A stretch of DNA of 64,000 bases from Cichorium intybus (GCA_023525715.1 CM042014.1:20376063-20440062); one strand, 5' to 3'. Shown: positions 28,910-40,433, counted from the stretch's first letter. Translations and numbers: made by a program. Notes: generated by a model not told the origin, from the sequence alone.

Positions 28910-31900
28910 TCACTCGTTGAATAAATGAATCCTAATAGTACTTCTCCTTACCCATAACTCATACATAACCATATAAAACGTATCAAAATCTACCGGTTTC
29001 CGATGCCATTGAAAGTGATTTTGCACCTTCAACACATTCTTCTGCAACTTCAAATACTCATCAGAATCAACAATCTCCATAAGTATCCTCTTCAAAAACG
29101 GAATATCTTCAGTCGAAACAACAACCGAAAACCTACTCCAATCCAAAATATCCGAAAATGGCAGATCATAATGATCCGCCAACACAACAGGAACACACCC
29201 ATAGTAGATCGCGTCCCCTATACGAGCTGTATTCACTTCAAACCCTTTCGCATGAATGCAGAACTTGCTTCCAAGTAGTGAATCCGAATAAGGCGTTTTA
29301 AGCCGGTTTTGATGAACACCAATCTCCGTATCATTCGTCCACGTTTTAACTAAATATTCACGCACCCTTGAATTCATCGCTCCCGCATAAAACGCAAGCA
29401 TTTCCCTACAACAATCAGATAAAGAATTGTCATGGTTTATAATCCTTAATTCTGGGCTAGCAATAAGTGAGGTTATTAGGCTAGTCTATAACTGTTAAAA
29501 AAACCTTTTGGAAGGGTGACGGATAGGTGGGGTGCCTGGTCTTGGCCATATTTGTGGTATTGATGCATCTTTGTGAGCAGTGTAGCCTTGCAAGAAGTAA
29601 CTCGAAGAACAAACGGCTTGAATCGCGTTAATCCTGACTTCGGGTGCTTTATCCATTGCAGTCCTTCCAATGGAATGACACGCGACATAAAAATGATCGG
29701 CGCCACCTGTGCGGTTCCAAAACGGGTACTTGTGACTGATGGTGGAAATATAATCTTTGACGAAATTTTTGATGCCACCAGTTCCGATTCTTTTGTCGTG
29801 CCTCATACTTGCAATGGAAAAAGGTAAGAAAAAGAGGTCGGCTTCGGATGGATCTTGTGTAATGAAGTGGCTTACTGAGAGGGCGATTTTGAAGTAGCTT
29901 TCACTGGCATAGTTGCCGCCCGGTGAACTTTGGATGTCGGGCAAGAGGACGTTCGCAAACGGGTCGGTTTTTTGGTGTGGGTATACGTATATTTTTAAAC
30001 TTTTGTTCATTTGTTTGTAGTTCTCTAAGAAGATGTCTTTGTCGTGGTACACTTCTGTCTGTTGTATGTCATTCAAAGCCTTTCCTGAAACAATGAGGCA
30101 ATAAGATACTAGAGTATTAGCTTTCTGAAGAGATTAAATAAGCTATGGTACAAAAGCGCATTGCGACTATGGGAGAGTTTTTCCATACACCAAAACTTTA
30201 TTTCTTGTAAATTTACTAGTTCAATGGATAAAGTTTTTTTATATATTTTTAATACTATTTTATGCCTTTACTTTATAAATTGATATTGATAGGACTCATT
30301 AATAGATTAATCTTGTGAAAATTTTCTCAATGTCATTGATGTTTGTTAGGTTTTTCTAATTAATTTGTTGATTTGAGGCGAGATGCACTAAAAAAACCTG
30401 TTTATCAGAGAAACAGGCCTCAACCCCTAGCCTATTAAGATACCTTTTAACATATTTGATTGTTGTTTTTAGTTAATTATTTTTTTGATATACTTTTCTT
30501 TTGTATGATTTTTAGCATGCTATTTATGAATTTAGTCGGTGTATTTTTTTTAAAAAAAAAAGGTATGTGTTTCTGTTAAAATCATTTAAACAATATAATA
30601 ATGGTCATAATCAAAAATCAATCTTACATAATTAATAGAATAAAAAATCCAAAAAACAACTTATTAGACCCTCTTTGGAGTTTAGACTGGATTATCCGAC
30701 TATCTGAGAGCCGGCTGGCTGCCGGGCCATGTAAATCTCCTTTTCTAGAAAAAGAAAGTCAAAAAGTCTGTCAAGTGGCAAGGCTGTAACTCGTGTCATT
30801 ACAAGAAATACATGGAACCAAATTGCATGATTTTGGTTATTTATTTTATTAAATTTGTTATACGGTATGTTGCTTTCTTTTTGGGGTTGGATGTGTTTGT
30901 GTTTGTATTAGAGGTACTTACATAACATTTGGGTATTTTTTTTCCTGTACCCAGTTGTGAAATATTATATTATAATTTATTTCTGAAGTAGCAAAAGTAT
31001 GCACCTTATATACGTCCGATATATGCCATATATCATAAGTAACTATTCTAGTATATATACATTAATTTATGATTTTTTTTAAATACTCGTATATTCTTTT
31101 AAGGGTTATCCGTTTGACCATCAAAACCAGTAACGATAACTTGCTGAAACAAGGCATTGACTAATTCAATTTCCTTGTATTAATATTCTTGGTCATGAAC
31201 TTGCAACCAATTTGAATTTCGACTCATGAAAAATCCAAGTTTGAATTATGAGTTTTATTAATCTATGTAGAAATAATATTATGAGTTTCAATGTTCAAAA
31301 TCGAGGGATTTAGTTTCTATTCGAATTTATTGATCAGTTTTATCGTATAGGATCGAAAACTTAATATGCATTTTTTGTTGAAAGCATTTTGAAAAATTAA
31401 AATATTTTCTGGATATACCGATATACCTTTGAAACATTACTTATTTGACTAAATATGGTTCTTTTTAAAAAAAAAAATTATTCTGCTCAATTAAAGTAAA
31501 CAAAACATGTGACGGAAAATGGCATGATTATTTCCGTCTTTTATTCCAATGTGATGCAGTATTACCTTTTTTTGTGGGCGGAGAACTTCCAGCTGACGGT
31601 TGACCCCCCTCATGCACCACCGCTTGACTTGTATTTACCATGGGACGATGTCCACTTCCTCTTTGCGATGGAGGATCAGTCACCTGCTGCGAACTTCCGC
31701 CACAATTGCTGCCATTTCCAGGTTGCAGTCCACCAACGTCGGTGGTGGTCGGCTGTTCTTCGTGTAATATCCGAGCAAAGTCCTCATACTGGCGATGAGT
31801 TGAGATGCGAGGATTAAAAGTTTCTCCAGATTGATCAACTGGGGCTTTCATATCAAAATGATGATCATCATGGTCGTGTATCATCAGTTTTGAGGTTGAA

Positions 31901-32016
31901 GGAATTGATGTTATGAAAAAGAAGGTTAATTTCAAAATTATCAAGGTGCATGATGTCATGAAGAACACTCCTTTGAATGAAGCCTTCCACACCATTGGAG
32001 CCATGTGTTTCGTCAA
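28910..32016 (-). CDS. GT47 exostosin-family glycosyltransferase
   Basis: Three exons on the minus strand: 32016-31566, 30084-29505 and 29405-28910. All junctions are GT/AG and phases fit (1, then 2), giving 508 residues and TGA. The product is a type II Golgi protein: a short cytosolic N-terminus, one membrane anchor (about residues 16-38, rich in F, L and I), a His/Gly-rich stem, then the exostosin domain. Landmarks are LKIYVYPH, FITQDPSEADLFFLPFS, DHFYVACH, and the GT-B nucleotide-sugar region LGSKFCIHAKGFEVNTARI.D..YYGCVPVV. Relatives add sugars to cell-wall polysaccharides such as xyloglucan, xylan or pectin; the exact acceptor cannot be read here. A second in-frame ATG 12 nt on (32004) is an alternative start. 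Intron 1 is 1481 bp. Decayed tandem copies lie to the left. Confidence 0.9.
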
Positions 32017-32154
32017 AGCTCAAAACTTGTGTGGACAAGACACAGAGATTTTATGGGCTACGAGTTGAGATATCTTTGATTAGTTGGTACATAATTCAAA
32101 CACCACACATACAAAGAGTTATTATGCGAGTAGAAATGATATATCTTTATAGAA

Positions 32155-32157
<3 letters not shown>

Positions 32158-32185
<28 letters not shown>
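32158..32185. repeat. Run of 28 G
   Basis: A homopolymer 142 bp upstream of the GT47 start codon (C run on the coding strand). Its length may be imprecise in the assembly. It could form G-quadruplexes. Confidence 0.9.
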
Positions 32186-32194
32186 ATCGGTCAG

Positions 32195-32600
32195 ATCAGG
32201 TTATGTAGATTCTTCACACACAGACACTAATATAGCACCAAAAGAGTAGCAGAGGAGGTATACACCATGGAGGGGGCTACGAGGTTATGTAGATTCTTCA
32301 AGCATGTTGTGAGTTTTTAAGTAGGGTCAGACAAAAACTATACATGAATAGGTTAGAGAAATTATTAAATTATAGAAGCCATAAAATCAAAGTTGACAAA
32401 AATGGCTCTAAATTAATTATAAGAAGCTTCAAAATGATTCTTTAATCAGCTTTCAGTATAAGTTGGTGTCACTTTGATAAAGGGAGAATGACTAGGACGT
32501 AATGGACTAATGGTATTATCATATGCTTCTTATTTTCTCCCTTCAAATTTGGTTTTATATATTCTTTTTATTTAACTCCAATTTAATGAAAAATCTAATC
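32195..32600 (-). promoter_or_regulatory. Presumed GT47 promoter, duplicated at 27350
   Basis: Lies directly upstream of the gene and is collinear with 27350-27994. Conservation between the copies reflects duplication, not proven function. No confident TATA box was chosen. Confidence 0.4.
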
Positions 32601-32866
32601 AATATAATAAGATAATCTATCACAACTATAACTTGTAACTGTTTATTTGTGAGCCGGGGAACTATGTAAATTTTAAAAGCACATCTTTTTATACAGTTTT
32701 ATAATTTATATTATGAACTTATTATAAATATCGCTTTTTCAGTGATATAAGTAATAATTTTTACACCTTCTATAATGATCGTTTTCTCTTTCTTTAATTA
32801 ATTAATCTATGTTATATTAATATTCAACCAAAATATTGCTTATTTGACATTTGAAAGTATATACAA
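32601..32866. other. AT-rich DNA, no gene seen
   Basis: Short segment between the GT47 promoter and the Helitron end. Confidence 0.4.
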
Positions 32867-32902
32867 CTAGGCGAATATGCGCGCGTTACACGCGTATAAT
32901 AA
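32867..32902 (-). mobile_element. Helitron 3' terminus
   Basis: On the minus strand ACGCGTGTAACGCGCG is followed by CATATTCGC and CTAG, then T. The element extends to the right. A possible 5' end is TCCAAAAC at about 33324, which would give a 458-bp element, but this is a weak guess. Confidence 0.55.
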
Positions 32903-33701
32903 AAATATATACTTAAAATTTAAGCAAATAAATGTTGACTATAATTGTGTTATTGATATTTGTTATGAAATAAAAATTCTCACACTAAGTTAATTGGTGT
33001 ATAAAAATCATAACTATATTAAACATATTATAATATTAAACATCTATTAAAATCATTAATTCAATGTCATTTACTCACTGTTGTATGTGTGTAAATAAAA
33101 CTAAATATGGTTCCTATTTTAGTGATAACTTTAATGTTAATTAATTGATATAAAGACTACTTATTTGAACATTTTTTAATTTCGATCTTGATAATTAATT
33201 AAAATATTAACCAATATTTGTGATGTAATTTATAAATATATGTACTTTTAACCACTATTATTCTTAAATAATTTAAAAACGCATTGATTTAAAAAAATCA
33301 ACTACTATAAATAAATAGTTTTGGATATTCTTTTTAGTTAACTTCCATAGTTTCGTCACCCACTTTTGACAAGAAATACACTTTCGTCGCTCACCAAGAA
33401 CCACCGCCGGCAGTCAGCTATTGCTCAACACTTGTGATCTTGTTGCTCACCTACGATTCACACTCATCCCTTCCTGGTGCATAGTCCACCACGGATTCTC
33501 CATTAACCATAATCGACTCGATCACCAAGCAGAATTGAAGAATGAAACATTGATGTAAATGTTTTTTCAATTTTTCTTTTGAAATTAATATTTTTCGTAT
33601 TTCTCTTTTGAAATGTATGATATTTAGTTATTTAACATAATTATATTTAGTTGTTTAATTGGTTAGAAACTAGACCAAAACCGGTTGGATAATGGATATC
33701 C

Positions 33702-33705
<4 letters not shown>
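32903..33705. other. AT-rich DNA, probable Helitron body
   Basis: No gene. 33340-33540 is GC-richer with CACC-rich words and no recognisable frame. Confidence 0.35.

Positions 33706-33789
<84 letters not shown>
33706..33789. repeat. (TA)n microsatellite
   Basis: About 42 units, flanked on both sides by inverted GGATATCCAA-like words. Variants of CCAATTGGATTGG follow at 33800-33930. Confidence 0.96.
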
Positions 33790-33791
<2 letters not shown>

Positions 33792-33944
33792 AACAGATAT
33801 AACCAATCCAATCCAACATCCAATTGGATTGGATCAGTTTATAAAATGAATTAGATTGGATCGGTTGACAAAATCGAAAATTCAATGTATAATTGGATTA
33901 GGTTGGTTCTATAAAAAAAACCATTGGATTTCATCCAATGAACA

Positions 33945-33965
33945 CCCCCCCCCCCCCCCCCCCCC
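33945..33965. repeat. Run of 21 C
   Basis: A homopolymer directly at the 3' edge of the SINE-like sequence at 33966-34042. Confidence 0.9.
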
Positions 33966-34042
33966 ACTCATATGAGAATTGAACTCTCAATCTCAAATAG
34001 AAATAGCAACACTTGATGCCGCTGGGCTAGAAGCTCTTTGAC
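33966..34042 (-). mobile_element. Truncated SINE head
   Basis: On the minus strand TTCTAGCCCAGCGGCA (A box) and GAGTTCAATTCTC (B box) match the SINE at 28005-28165. The body and A tail are missing; a G run stands in their place. Confidence 0.6.
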
Positions 34043-34870
34043 TATAATAAAGAAAGATACACACGAGGGACGATTTTTATGTGTTTCTTACTTAAAGAGA
34101 AAGATATTAGGAGGGACGACTTTTATGTGTTTCTTACAATTTTGATGTATTTTAAAATCATGTTTGTGAGTAAAACATGCTACAACTTATGTATCGGCAT
34201 GGCATATGATGTCAGATAATATCGTAAGCACATTCATGAATGAAAACGTGGAATGGCATATGTATAGCATGGCATATGATTTCATTCGAGAGACGTGTCA
34301 TTGGAGTATCATTTTACTGTTCTATACAATAGACACGTATTTTGGCATACGATTGCATATGTACGTTGGGGCTTGAAAATACGAATGTTATGAGAATGTT
34401 GTTTGTATCTCACCTCTTAAGTGAATTTAGTATGTGGGACTCAACGGTCTATTAATTGTGATTATATGAATACAGGGCATGAGCGATGAACCTCAAGTGG
34501 TCATATTTGGTCGATCTTACATGATTTTAAAGTTATGTTGTAATTCTAACTTTGATCCTAGAATTTAAAATTATAATCCAAAACCTAAACCCAAAATCTT
34601 AATCCTAACTTGTAATATCCTCCAAAACTACATAACGGGGTAGATCGGAATCATGAACTATTTTGAAGTCATGGAAATAAAAGCTTGAGATTTTTGCGTC
34701 TTATGGACTTGTAGTTAGGTTTTTAAGAACATTGTACTTTATGTCCAACAATAGTAGAAATATACTATGATGGTATTTTAACATCGAACAACATTTAAGG
34801 ATAAATATTAAAATATTAAATAAGAATACTAATATATATCGTTTAAATAAGGAGTTAAACATACTATATT
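34043..34870. other. AT-rich DNA with a local duplication
   Basis: AGGGACGACTTTTATGTGTTTCTTAC recurs in variant form at 34057 and 34113, and GGCATATGAT words at 34200-34350. No gene seen. Confidence 0.45.
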
Positions 34871-35366
34871 CAGGGGCGGACGCAGGATTTACCAATAGCC
34901 GTGCCACCAGAGATGCACTCTGTTAAGTAGTGACACTTTTTTTTCTGCGGGGTTGTACCCTATTAGAAAAAATAATAATAGTAAATTTTACACTATGTTT
35001 ACACTACGTGTACGGAATTTAGCAGGTGCCCAGGTGTAACGCCAAGATACTCTTTTTATAAATATAATAAAAAGGGTAAAATGGTCATTTTACCTTGGAA
35101 GGGTAAATTGGTCTTTTGGACAGAAAAGTATTTGAGTTGAAATAATATTTTGAGTTTTGAACTTAAAATGTTATAAAAATTGATTTTTGGTCGTTTTACC
35201 GTAAAAGGGTAATTTGGTCATTTGACCATGTGAAAGACCAAATATGAAAAATATTGTTGGTTGTGGCCAAAATGTAAGAAATGGAAGTTTTATTGTAATA
35301 AAACTTGATTATTGTGGTCAAAGTTCAAGAAATGAAACTTAGGGACCAAATTTGTAAAAATTGAGG

Positions 35367-35374
35367 TATAAATA
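35367..35374 (+). promoter_or_regulatory. LTR TATA box
   Basis: TATAAATA lies 333 bp into the LTR, followed by GGAGAGTTGACTCTCC, a short palindrome near the expected transcript start. Confidence 0.5.
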
Positions 35375-35866
35375 GGAGAGTTGACTCTCCTATTGGGGGC
35401 TGTCCATTTTCAGCAACGGGAGAAGGATTTGAGAGGCTATTTTCTGCAGGAAATCATGAGGAGAAACAAGAACTTGAATCAATTGTTGGAGAATAATGAT
35501 TCCAAGCAATTAAGGTTAGTAATTGACTCTTTAAGTCAACCTCTCGATTGTGTTCTTGTTTTGGTATTTTAGAAACTGAAATTTGTACATTTCAGTTGTG
35601 ATTATGTGGTTTAATTGGTTTATTACTTCCATTGAGTCATGCTTGAAAGGACTTAACTCAAGAAAGTGGAAGTAGGTTGTTATTAGTGATGAATTTGAAG
35701 TTTTGGGGTTGTTAGAACTAAGAACCCTAATTCTTCATTTTGATTGATTTGGTTGTTTTGGATGGTTGAAAACCTGGTTAAAGTATAAGGTTTTAGTCCT
35801 AGAACAAACCCCAATCGATTAAGGACCTGATTAAGGACTTAATGGCCAAAAACTGCTTGCTACAGT

Positions 35867-36000
35867 GCATAAATCGCGACTGTCCAGGAGCTCTGCCCAG
35901 GCGCAGGGCGCAGTGCGCCCAGGATCAGGGCGGGGTGCGCCCAGGCGCAGTGCGCCTGATTCCTGGCGCAGTGCGCCTCCAAGCAGGGGCAGGCAGGGGA
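35867..36000. repeat. GC-rich GGCGCAGTGCGCC hairpin cluster
   Basis: At least four close variants of GGCGCAGTGCGCC or GGCGCAGGGCGCAGTGCGCC lie within about 110 bp of an otherwise AT-rich LTR. Each can fold on itself. Confidence 0.75.
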
Positions 36001-36594
36001 CTTCCGACTCGCTAACTTTCGTTCGGCTTGTCCGTTTTAGCTCAAATTTGGACCATAGGCTCGTTATGGTCTGAAAAGTTTGGGAAAATTATTAAGTTGA
36101 GTTTTCGACCCCTCGGGGGCACTGTAGACCGATCCGAATGCCTCGGTGAATAGTAAAATTCATATAAAGTTAGTAAACGGAAAGTTTATTAACTAGGCAT
36201 TGTTTATAATGATATTGTATTGAACTCTATGGTATTAGAGTTAATTGGAATGACTATTAACCTATTATCATTTGGTATATAAATGATTATATAGGTGTGG
36301 GACGAAATGGTTGTGGTGCACTCAAAGGCAAGAAACAACCGGGATATAAATGCGGCTAACATCCAGGTGAGTAATCTCACTGATATCATATATGATATAT
36401 GATGATTGAGTTGTTACAGGTTGAAATTGACTTGTGGGACGAAAATGACAAGTTTGAAGATATATGAAGACGACAATACCAGATAAGCCGTGAGTCTGAT
36501 AAAGACAAGAACGGAGCTGTGAGTCAACAATATTGACATGACAATATCGGATAAGCCGTGAGTCTATTATAGACAAGAACGGAGCTGTGAGTCA

Positions 36595-36750
36595 GTCAAT
36601 AAAATACAATGACAATACCGGAACCAGCCGTGAGTCAATAAAATACAATGACAATACCGGAACCAGCCGTGAGTCAATAAAATACAATGACAATACCGGA
36701 ACCAGCCGTGAGTCAATAAAATACAATGACAATACCGGAACCAGCCGTGA
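36595..36750. repeat. Tandem array, 4 x 39 bp
   Basis: Four essentially identical units that contain CAATACCGGAACCAGCCGTGAG. Confidence 0.95.
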
Positions 36751-36792
36751 GTCAATAAAACTTATATAGACAAGACCGGGACCAGCCGTGAG

Positions 36793-37045
36793 TCTAGGCA
36801 ACAGCGGGATTTTCCTGTGAGCCATATATTTACTTTTATAGACAATACCGGGACCAGCCGTGAGTCTAGGCAACAGCGGGATTTTCCTGTGAGCCATATA
36901 TTTACTTTTATAGACAATACCGGGACCAGCCGTGAGTCTAGGCAACAGCGGGATTTTCCTGTGAGCCATATATTTACTTTTATAGACAATACCGGAACCA
37001 GCCGTGAGTCTAGGCAACAGCGGGATCTTCCCGTGAGCCATATTT
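36793..37045. repeat. Tandem array, 3.5 x 72 bp
   Basis: Units at 36793-36864, 36865-36936 and 36937-37008 plus a partial one. They share the CAATACCGGGACCAGCCGTGAG core with the 39-bp array and add GGCAACAGCGGGATTTTCC. Confidence 0.95.
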
Positions 37046-37059
37046 GATCGTGAAGAAAC

Positions 37060-37270
37060 TGTTAATAGACGGTACGGCCAATTGTGGCTATGATATTCCG
37101 ATGCGGCCTTGTCGGCTATGTCTCCGATGCGGCCTTCGGGCTATGATTTGTTACAGGTACATGGTACGGCCTTTTTGGGTATGATATCGGGTATTAAACC
37201 CAGTTAGTGCGGCCTGCGGGCTATGATTCATATGCAAGGAATGATTTGGTACGGCTTGTATAGCCACGAC
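37060..37270. repeat. Degenerate GCGGCC...GGCTATGA repeats
   Basis: Six imperfect units with GGTACGGCC or TGCGGCC followed by GGCTATGAT, part of the solo LTR. Confidence 0.6.
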
Positions 37271-37913
37271 AAATGATATGACTTATATAGTCATGATATA
37301 TATGGAATAGTCAAGTATGACTAAGCAAGATGGGACAGAAATGATACAGAACTGGTTTGAATGGTATGCAAATAACAGAGTAGACATGATAAAGTGATTG
37401 GATAATCACATGATATGTGATTAGCTGGTAGAGCTAGTACTTTGGATACGAAATCCTCAGATACATACGGTTAGCCAGTAAGGCTAGTAGTCTGGATTCG
37501 ATATCCAGACAGTTATATGAATGTATTTGTATTGTACACGTTATTTGCAGATATGATTACTCACTGAGCTTTGTAGCTCATACCGTTTGTTAAATGTCCC
37601 TGCAGGTTAGCATGATACTGATAGGGGACAAGATAGAGTCCGTGACTTTGAAGTGGGACTCGTAGATGCTGTCAGTAGCAGCCCGGCTTCAAAGGAGATT
37701 ATGGTATTATATACTCTCCTTGATACACTTGTACCCGTGTTTCTTAAAAATATACCCCTTTGTTATGGTTTTATGTATAAAAACTTGTATTTTAAATGAA
37801 AAATTTTCAGGGGTGTTTTGTTTTAAAAGCCGGGTGTTACACCAGGCCACCCCAGGACACAATTAAGAACCGTCCCTGACTATTGCTATTAACGATGATG
37901 CAAACTCAGATTC

Positions 37914-38239
37914 TAGGAATCGGACCGGATACACGCAGCGGAAACACACTATCACACATACAAACTCACGAAAATAAAGCAAGAAGAACACAAGGATTTT
38001 TTCGTGGTTCGGATTCGGTGCAAATCCTACGTCCACGGGCTACAACTAGATTTTATTTAACAATGAGATTACAAGAGATACACTCAATTCTTATAGGTAT
38101 TGAGTTGTGGTGCATTTTTCTACAAACTAGAATCACCTATTTATATACATTTGAGAATGTATATAATATAATAAATCTACACCCCATATTTGAAAAAACA
38201 AAATCTTCACCAAACTTTGAATTCAAAATTTACCTAACA
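37914..38239 (-). repeat. 3' LTR of the gag-only copia element
   Basis: Ends CCTAACA on plus; its outer edge begins TAGGAATCGG, having lost TGT of TGTTAGGAATCG. Confidence 0.88.
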
Positions 38240-38252
38240 ATCTCTCACTTGA
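38240..38252 (-). promoter_or_regulatory. Polypurine tract
   Basis: AAGTGAGAGA on the minus strand directly before the 3' LTR. Confidence 0.65.
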
Positions 38253-38553
38253 AGATTTTGAACATCTCTCATTAATCTCCTAACATAGCAAGTCTTCCAA
38301 GCTTCCAGTTCCCAAGAACAAGCTAAGACCCAGTCAAAGTTGTAGCCGCCCCTCTTCTTCAAGTACTAGAAGAGCCAGTTGAAGCTCCCACTAGCTCCAA
38401 CTCAGCTGTGGCTAATCCCACCACCGACTCATCCTCTGTCTCAACCGGTTTGGACACTCCACTAGCTCCAGAGATACACCGAGGACCACTAACACTCTCC
38501 AAACTTTGCAAACTTCCAACAGGAGAGAATTTTCCAGTCTTAGTCTTTAAAAC

Positions 38554-39906
38554 CTAACGGCTCTTTGTAACTGTACCCAAAACACACCTCGTGCTCCCAC
38601 TGTCACAAAATCCCCTGAATGGTTTAGACTTTCCGACTCGTTCAGCTAACATCCCTTTGGCTCCAGAATTCATGTTTGCAAAATGAACTCTCTTAGCACT
38701 AGATTTAGCGAACCAGATTTTGTCATGCTTAACGGGGACGGTCATACTTCCCTCAGTAGGTACCTCAACCATATACAATGACCCACGCTTCATACCTTGA
38801 GCAATCACCGAATTACCATTGACCACCCTCCATTTACCACCACCAAACCTTACTTCCAGTCCTTGTTTATCCAGCTGACCAACAGAAATCAATTTCTTCT
38901 TCAGCTCCGGAATCACCTTGACATTCTTCAGGTTCCATGTAGTTCCCAATGAAGTAACCAAATCAATATCTCCCATGCCCGTTACTTGAAGCATCTCGTC
39001 ATTTGCTAATCGTACCTTCCCAAAATCTTCTTCTTTTAGATTCACCATCGTTTCTCCGTTGTCCATGGCGTGAAACGAAGCCTCTGAATCCATGACCCAA
39101 GAGTCTACAGAACTTTCCATACTTAGTATCAGTGCATCATCCTCAGACACACTCTCAGCACCAGCAATGTTCAATTCTTTCTTTGGACATTGACTCTTAA
39201 AATGTCCCACCTCTTGGCAGTTCCAGCACTTCACATTCTTCCAAGTTCTAGACGAACTTCTTCCTCGGCTCCCACTGTTCCTGCTATTCCTTCTACCTCT
39301 GTCCATATTCAATAACGTAGAAGAAGATGATCCACCTTGATTTTTGCGTCTGATATCCTCACCCAAAACCAAGTCTCTAACCCCTTCAAAAGTCATACCA
39401 CTAGCTCCCACGGAGCTAGTAACAGCCGTAAATGTTCCGGACCAACTATCAGGTAGTGAAGCTAGCAGCAGTGCAGCTTGAGTTTCATTATCAAATTTAA
39501 TTCCCACAGATGATAATCTGGACAGAATTGAATTTAGATTGTTAATGTGAACCGTAACTGAACCTTCCTCATTCATCCTTGTAGTGAACAGCTCCCTCAT
39601 CAAGAACACATTGTTAGCCGCCGACGGTTTCTCATACATGTTCGTCAAAGCATCCATCATACCACGTGCCGTGGTTTCCTTCATGATGTTGAAAGCAACG
39701 CTCCTTTCCAACAACAATGTAATAACCGCCTTAGCTTTCTTGTCCTTTGAGTTCCACGCATCTTCAGCAGCTTTTTCCATTTTCTTCGGTTTGTCTCCAA
39801 GTACCACGTCCAAATCTTTCTGACATAGCAATGCTTCTAATTGCATTTTTCACCAGCTAAAGTCAGAACCGTTGAACTTCTCGATTACAACCTTGTCTTC
39901 AGCCAT
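38554..39906 (-). pseudogene. copia gag-protease with one nonsense codon
   Basis: Starts MAEDKVVIEKFNGSDFSW at 39906. Codon 19 (39852-39850) is TGA where relatives have Trp. From Met21 (39846) the frame stays open for 430 residues: a gag capsid region (LLLERSVAFNIMKETTA..., LPDSW), a CCHC knuckle CWNCQEVGHFKSQC, and a protease start WVMDSEASFHA, where the usual DSG is DSE. The frame ends without integrase. Gag could only be made from the internal Met or by readthrough. Confidence 0.85.
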
Positions 39907-40090
39907 TACGACAAACAAGAGACAAATATTTTATAGTACTTTTGTGTGACAGAACAGTACCCTTCAAAGTACCGAGATACCTTTAATACGATTAGTAGAA
40001 ATTAGTTTCTGATGTGGAAGATCTGACAAAACTGCAACCACAGAGCATACTCTAATTTCTAAAACCGAGACCTCCTCCAAAACCCGAAGC

Positions 40091-40102
40091 TCTGATACCA
40101 GT
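40091..40102 (-). promoter_or_regulatory. Primer binding site
   Basis: The minus strand reads TGGTATCAGAGC one or two bases inside the 5' LTR, a perfect match to the initiator tRNA-Met site. Confidence 0.88.
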
Positions 40103-40433
40103 TGTTAGGAATCGAACAGGATACACGCAGCGGCAACACACTATCACACACACACAAACTCATGAAAATAAAGCAAGAAGAACACAAGGATTTTTACGTG
40201 GTTCGGATTCGGTGCAAATCCTACGTCCACGGGCTACAACTAGATTTTATTTAACAATGAGATTACAAGAGATACACTCAATTCTTATAGGTATTGAGTT
40301 GTGGTGCATTTTTCTACAAACTAGAATCACCTATTTATATACATTTGAGAATGTATATAATATAATAAATCTACACCCCATATTTGAAAAAACAAAATCT
40401 TCACCAAACTTTGAATTCAAAATTTACCTAACA
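40103..40433 (-). repeat. 5' LTR of the gag-only copia element
   Basis: 331 bp, TGTTAG...CTAACA. Confidence 0.92.

Larger units (their letters stand above)
35035..37841 (+). mobile_element. Solo LTR, 2807 bp
   Basis: Starts TGTAACGCC and ends GGGTGTTACA, with an exact 5-bp target duplication CCAGG (35030-35034 and 37842-37846). The undisturbed target survives at 40434-40450 onwards in the neighbouring duplicate, so both junctions are certain. It holds a TATA box (35367-35374), a GC-rich hairpin cluster and two tandem-repeat arrays, but no gag or pol. Probably Ty3/gypsy. Confidence 0.92.
34871..37878. mobile_element. hAT-like repeat, split by a solo LTR
   Basis: It begins CAGGGGCGGACGCAGG and ends ACCGTCCCTG (37878), with ACTATATT and ACTATTGC at the flanks, a poor 8-bp match. 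Without the LTR at 35035-37841 it is only about 200 bp. A second CGCCCCTG at 40768-40775 is an alternative right end. Confidence 0.4.
37914..40433 (-). mobile_element. gag-only copia element (TR-GAG type)
   Basis: Two LTRs of about 330 bp, some 98% alike by eye, bound a 1.86-kb interior. A primer site (TGGTATCAGAGC) and a polypurine tract are present. The interior carries gag and protease but no integrase, reverse transcriptase or RNase H; only a stretch resembling the integrase-to-RT linker remains next to the 3' LTR. The first three bases of the left LTR edge (TGT in the complementary copy) are missing. The element is flanked not by a 5-bp duplication but by an 87-bp one. Confidence 0.85.

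Noticed and set aside
29003..29278. Plus-strand frame across GT47 exon 3
   Set aside because: Shadow of the minus-strand glycosyltransferase exon, which has clear family motifs.
36592..37041. 149-codon minus-strand frame with repeated peptide units
   Set aside because: It is a by-product of the 39-bp and 72-bp tandem arrays, whose lengths are multiples of three. No start context or known repeat protein.
36595..37045. CRISPR-like repeat array
   Set aside because: The units are contiguous tandem repeats without unique spacers, in plant DNA.
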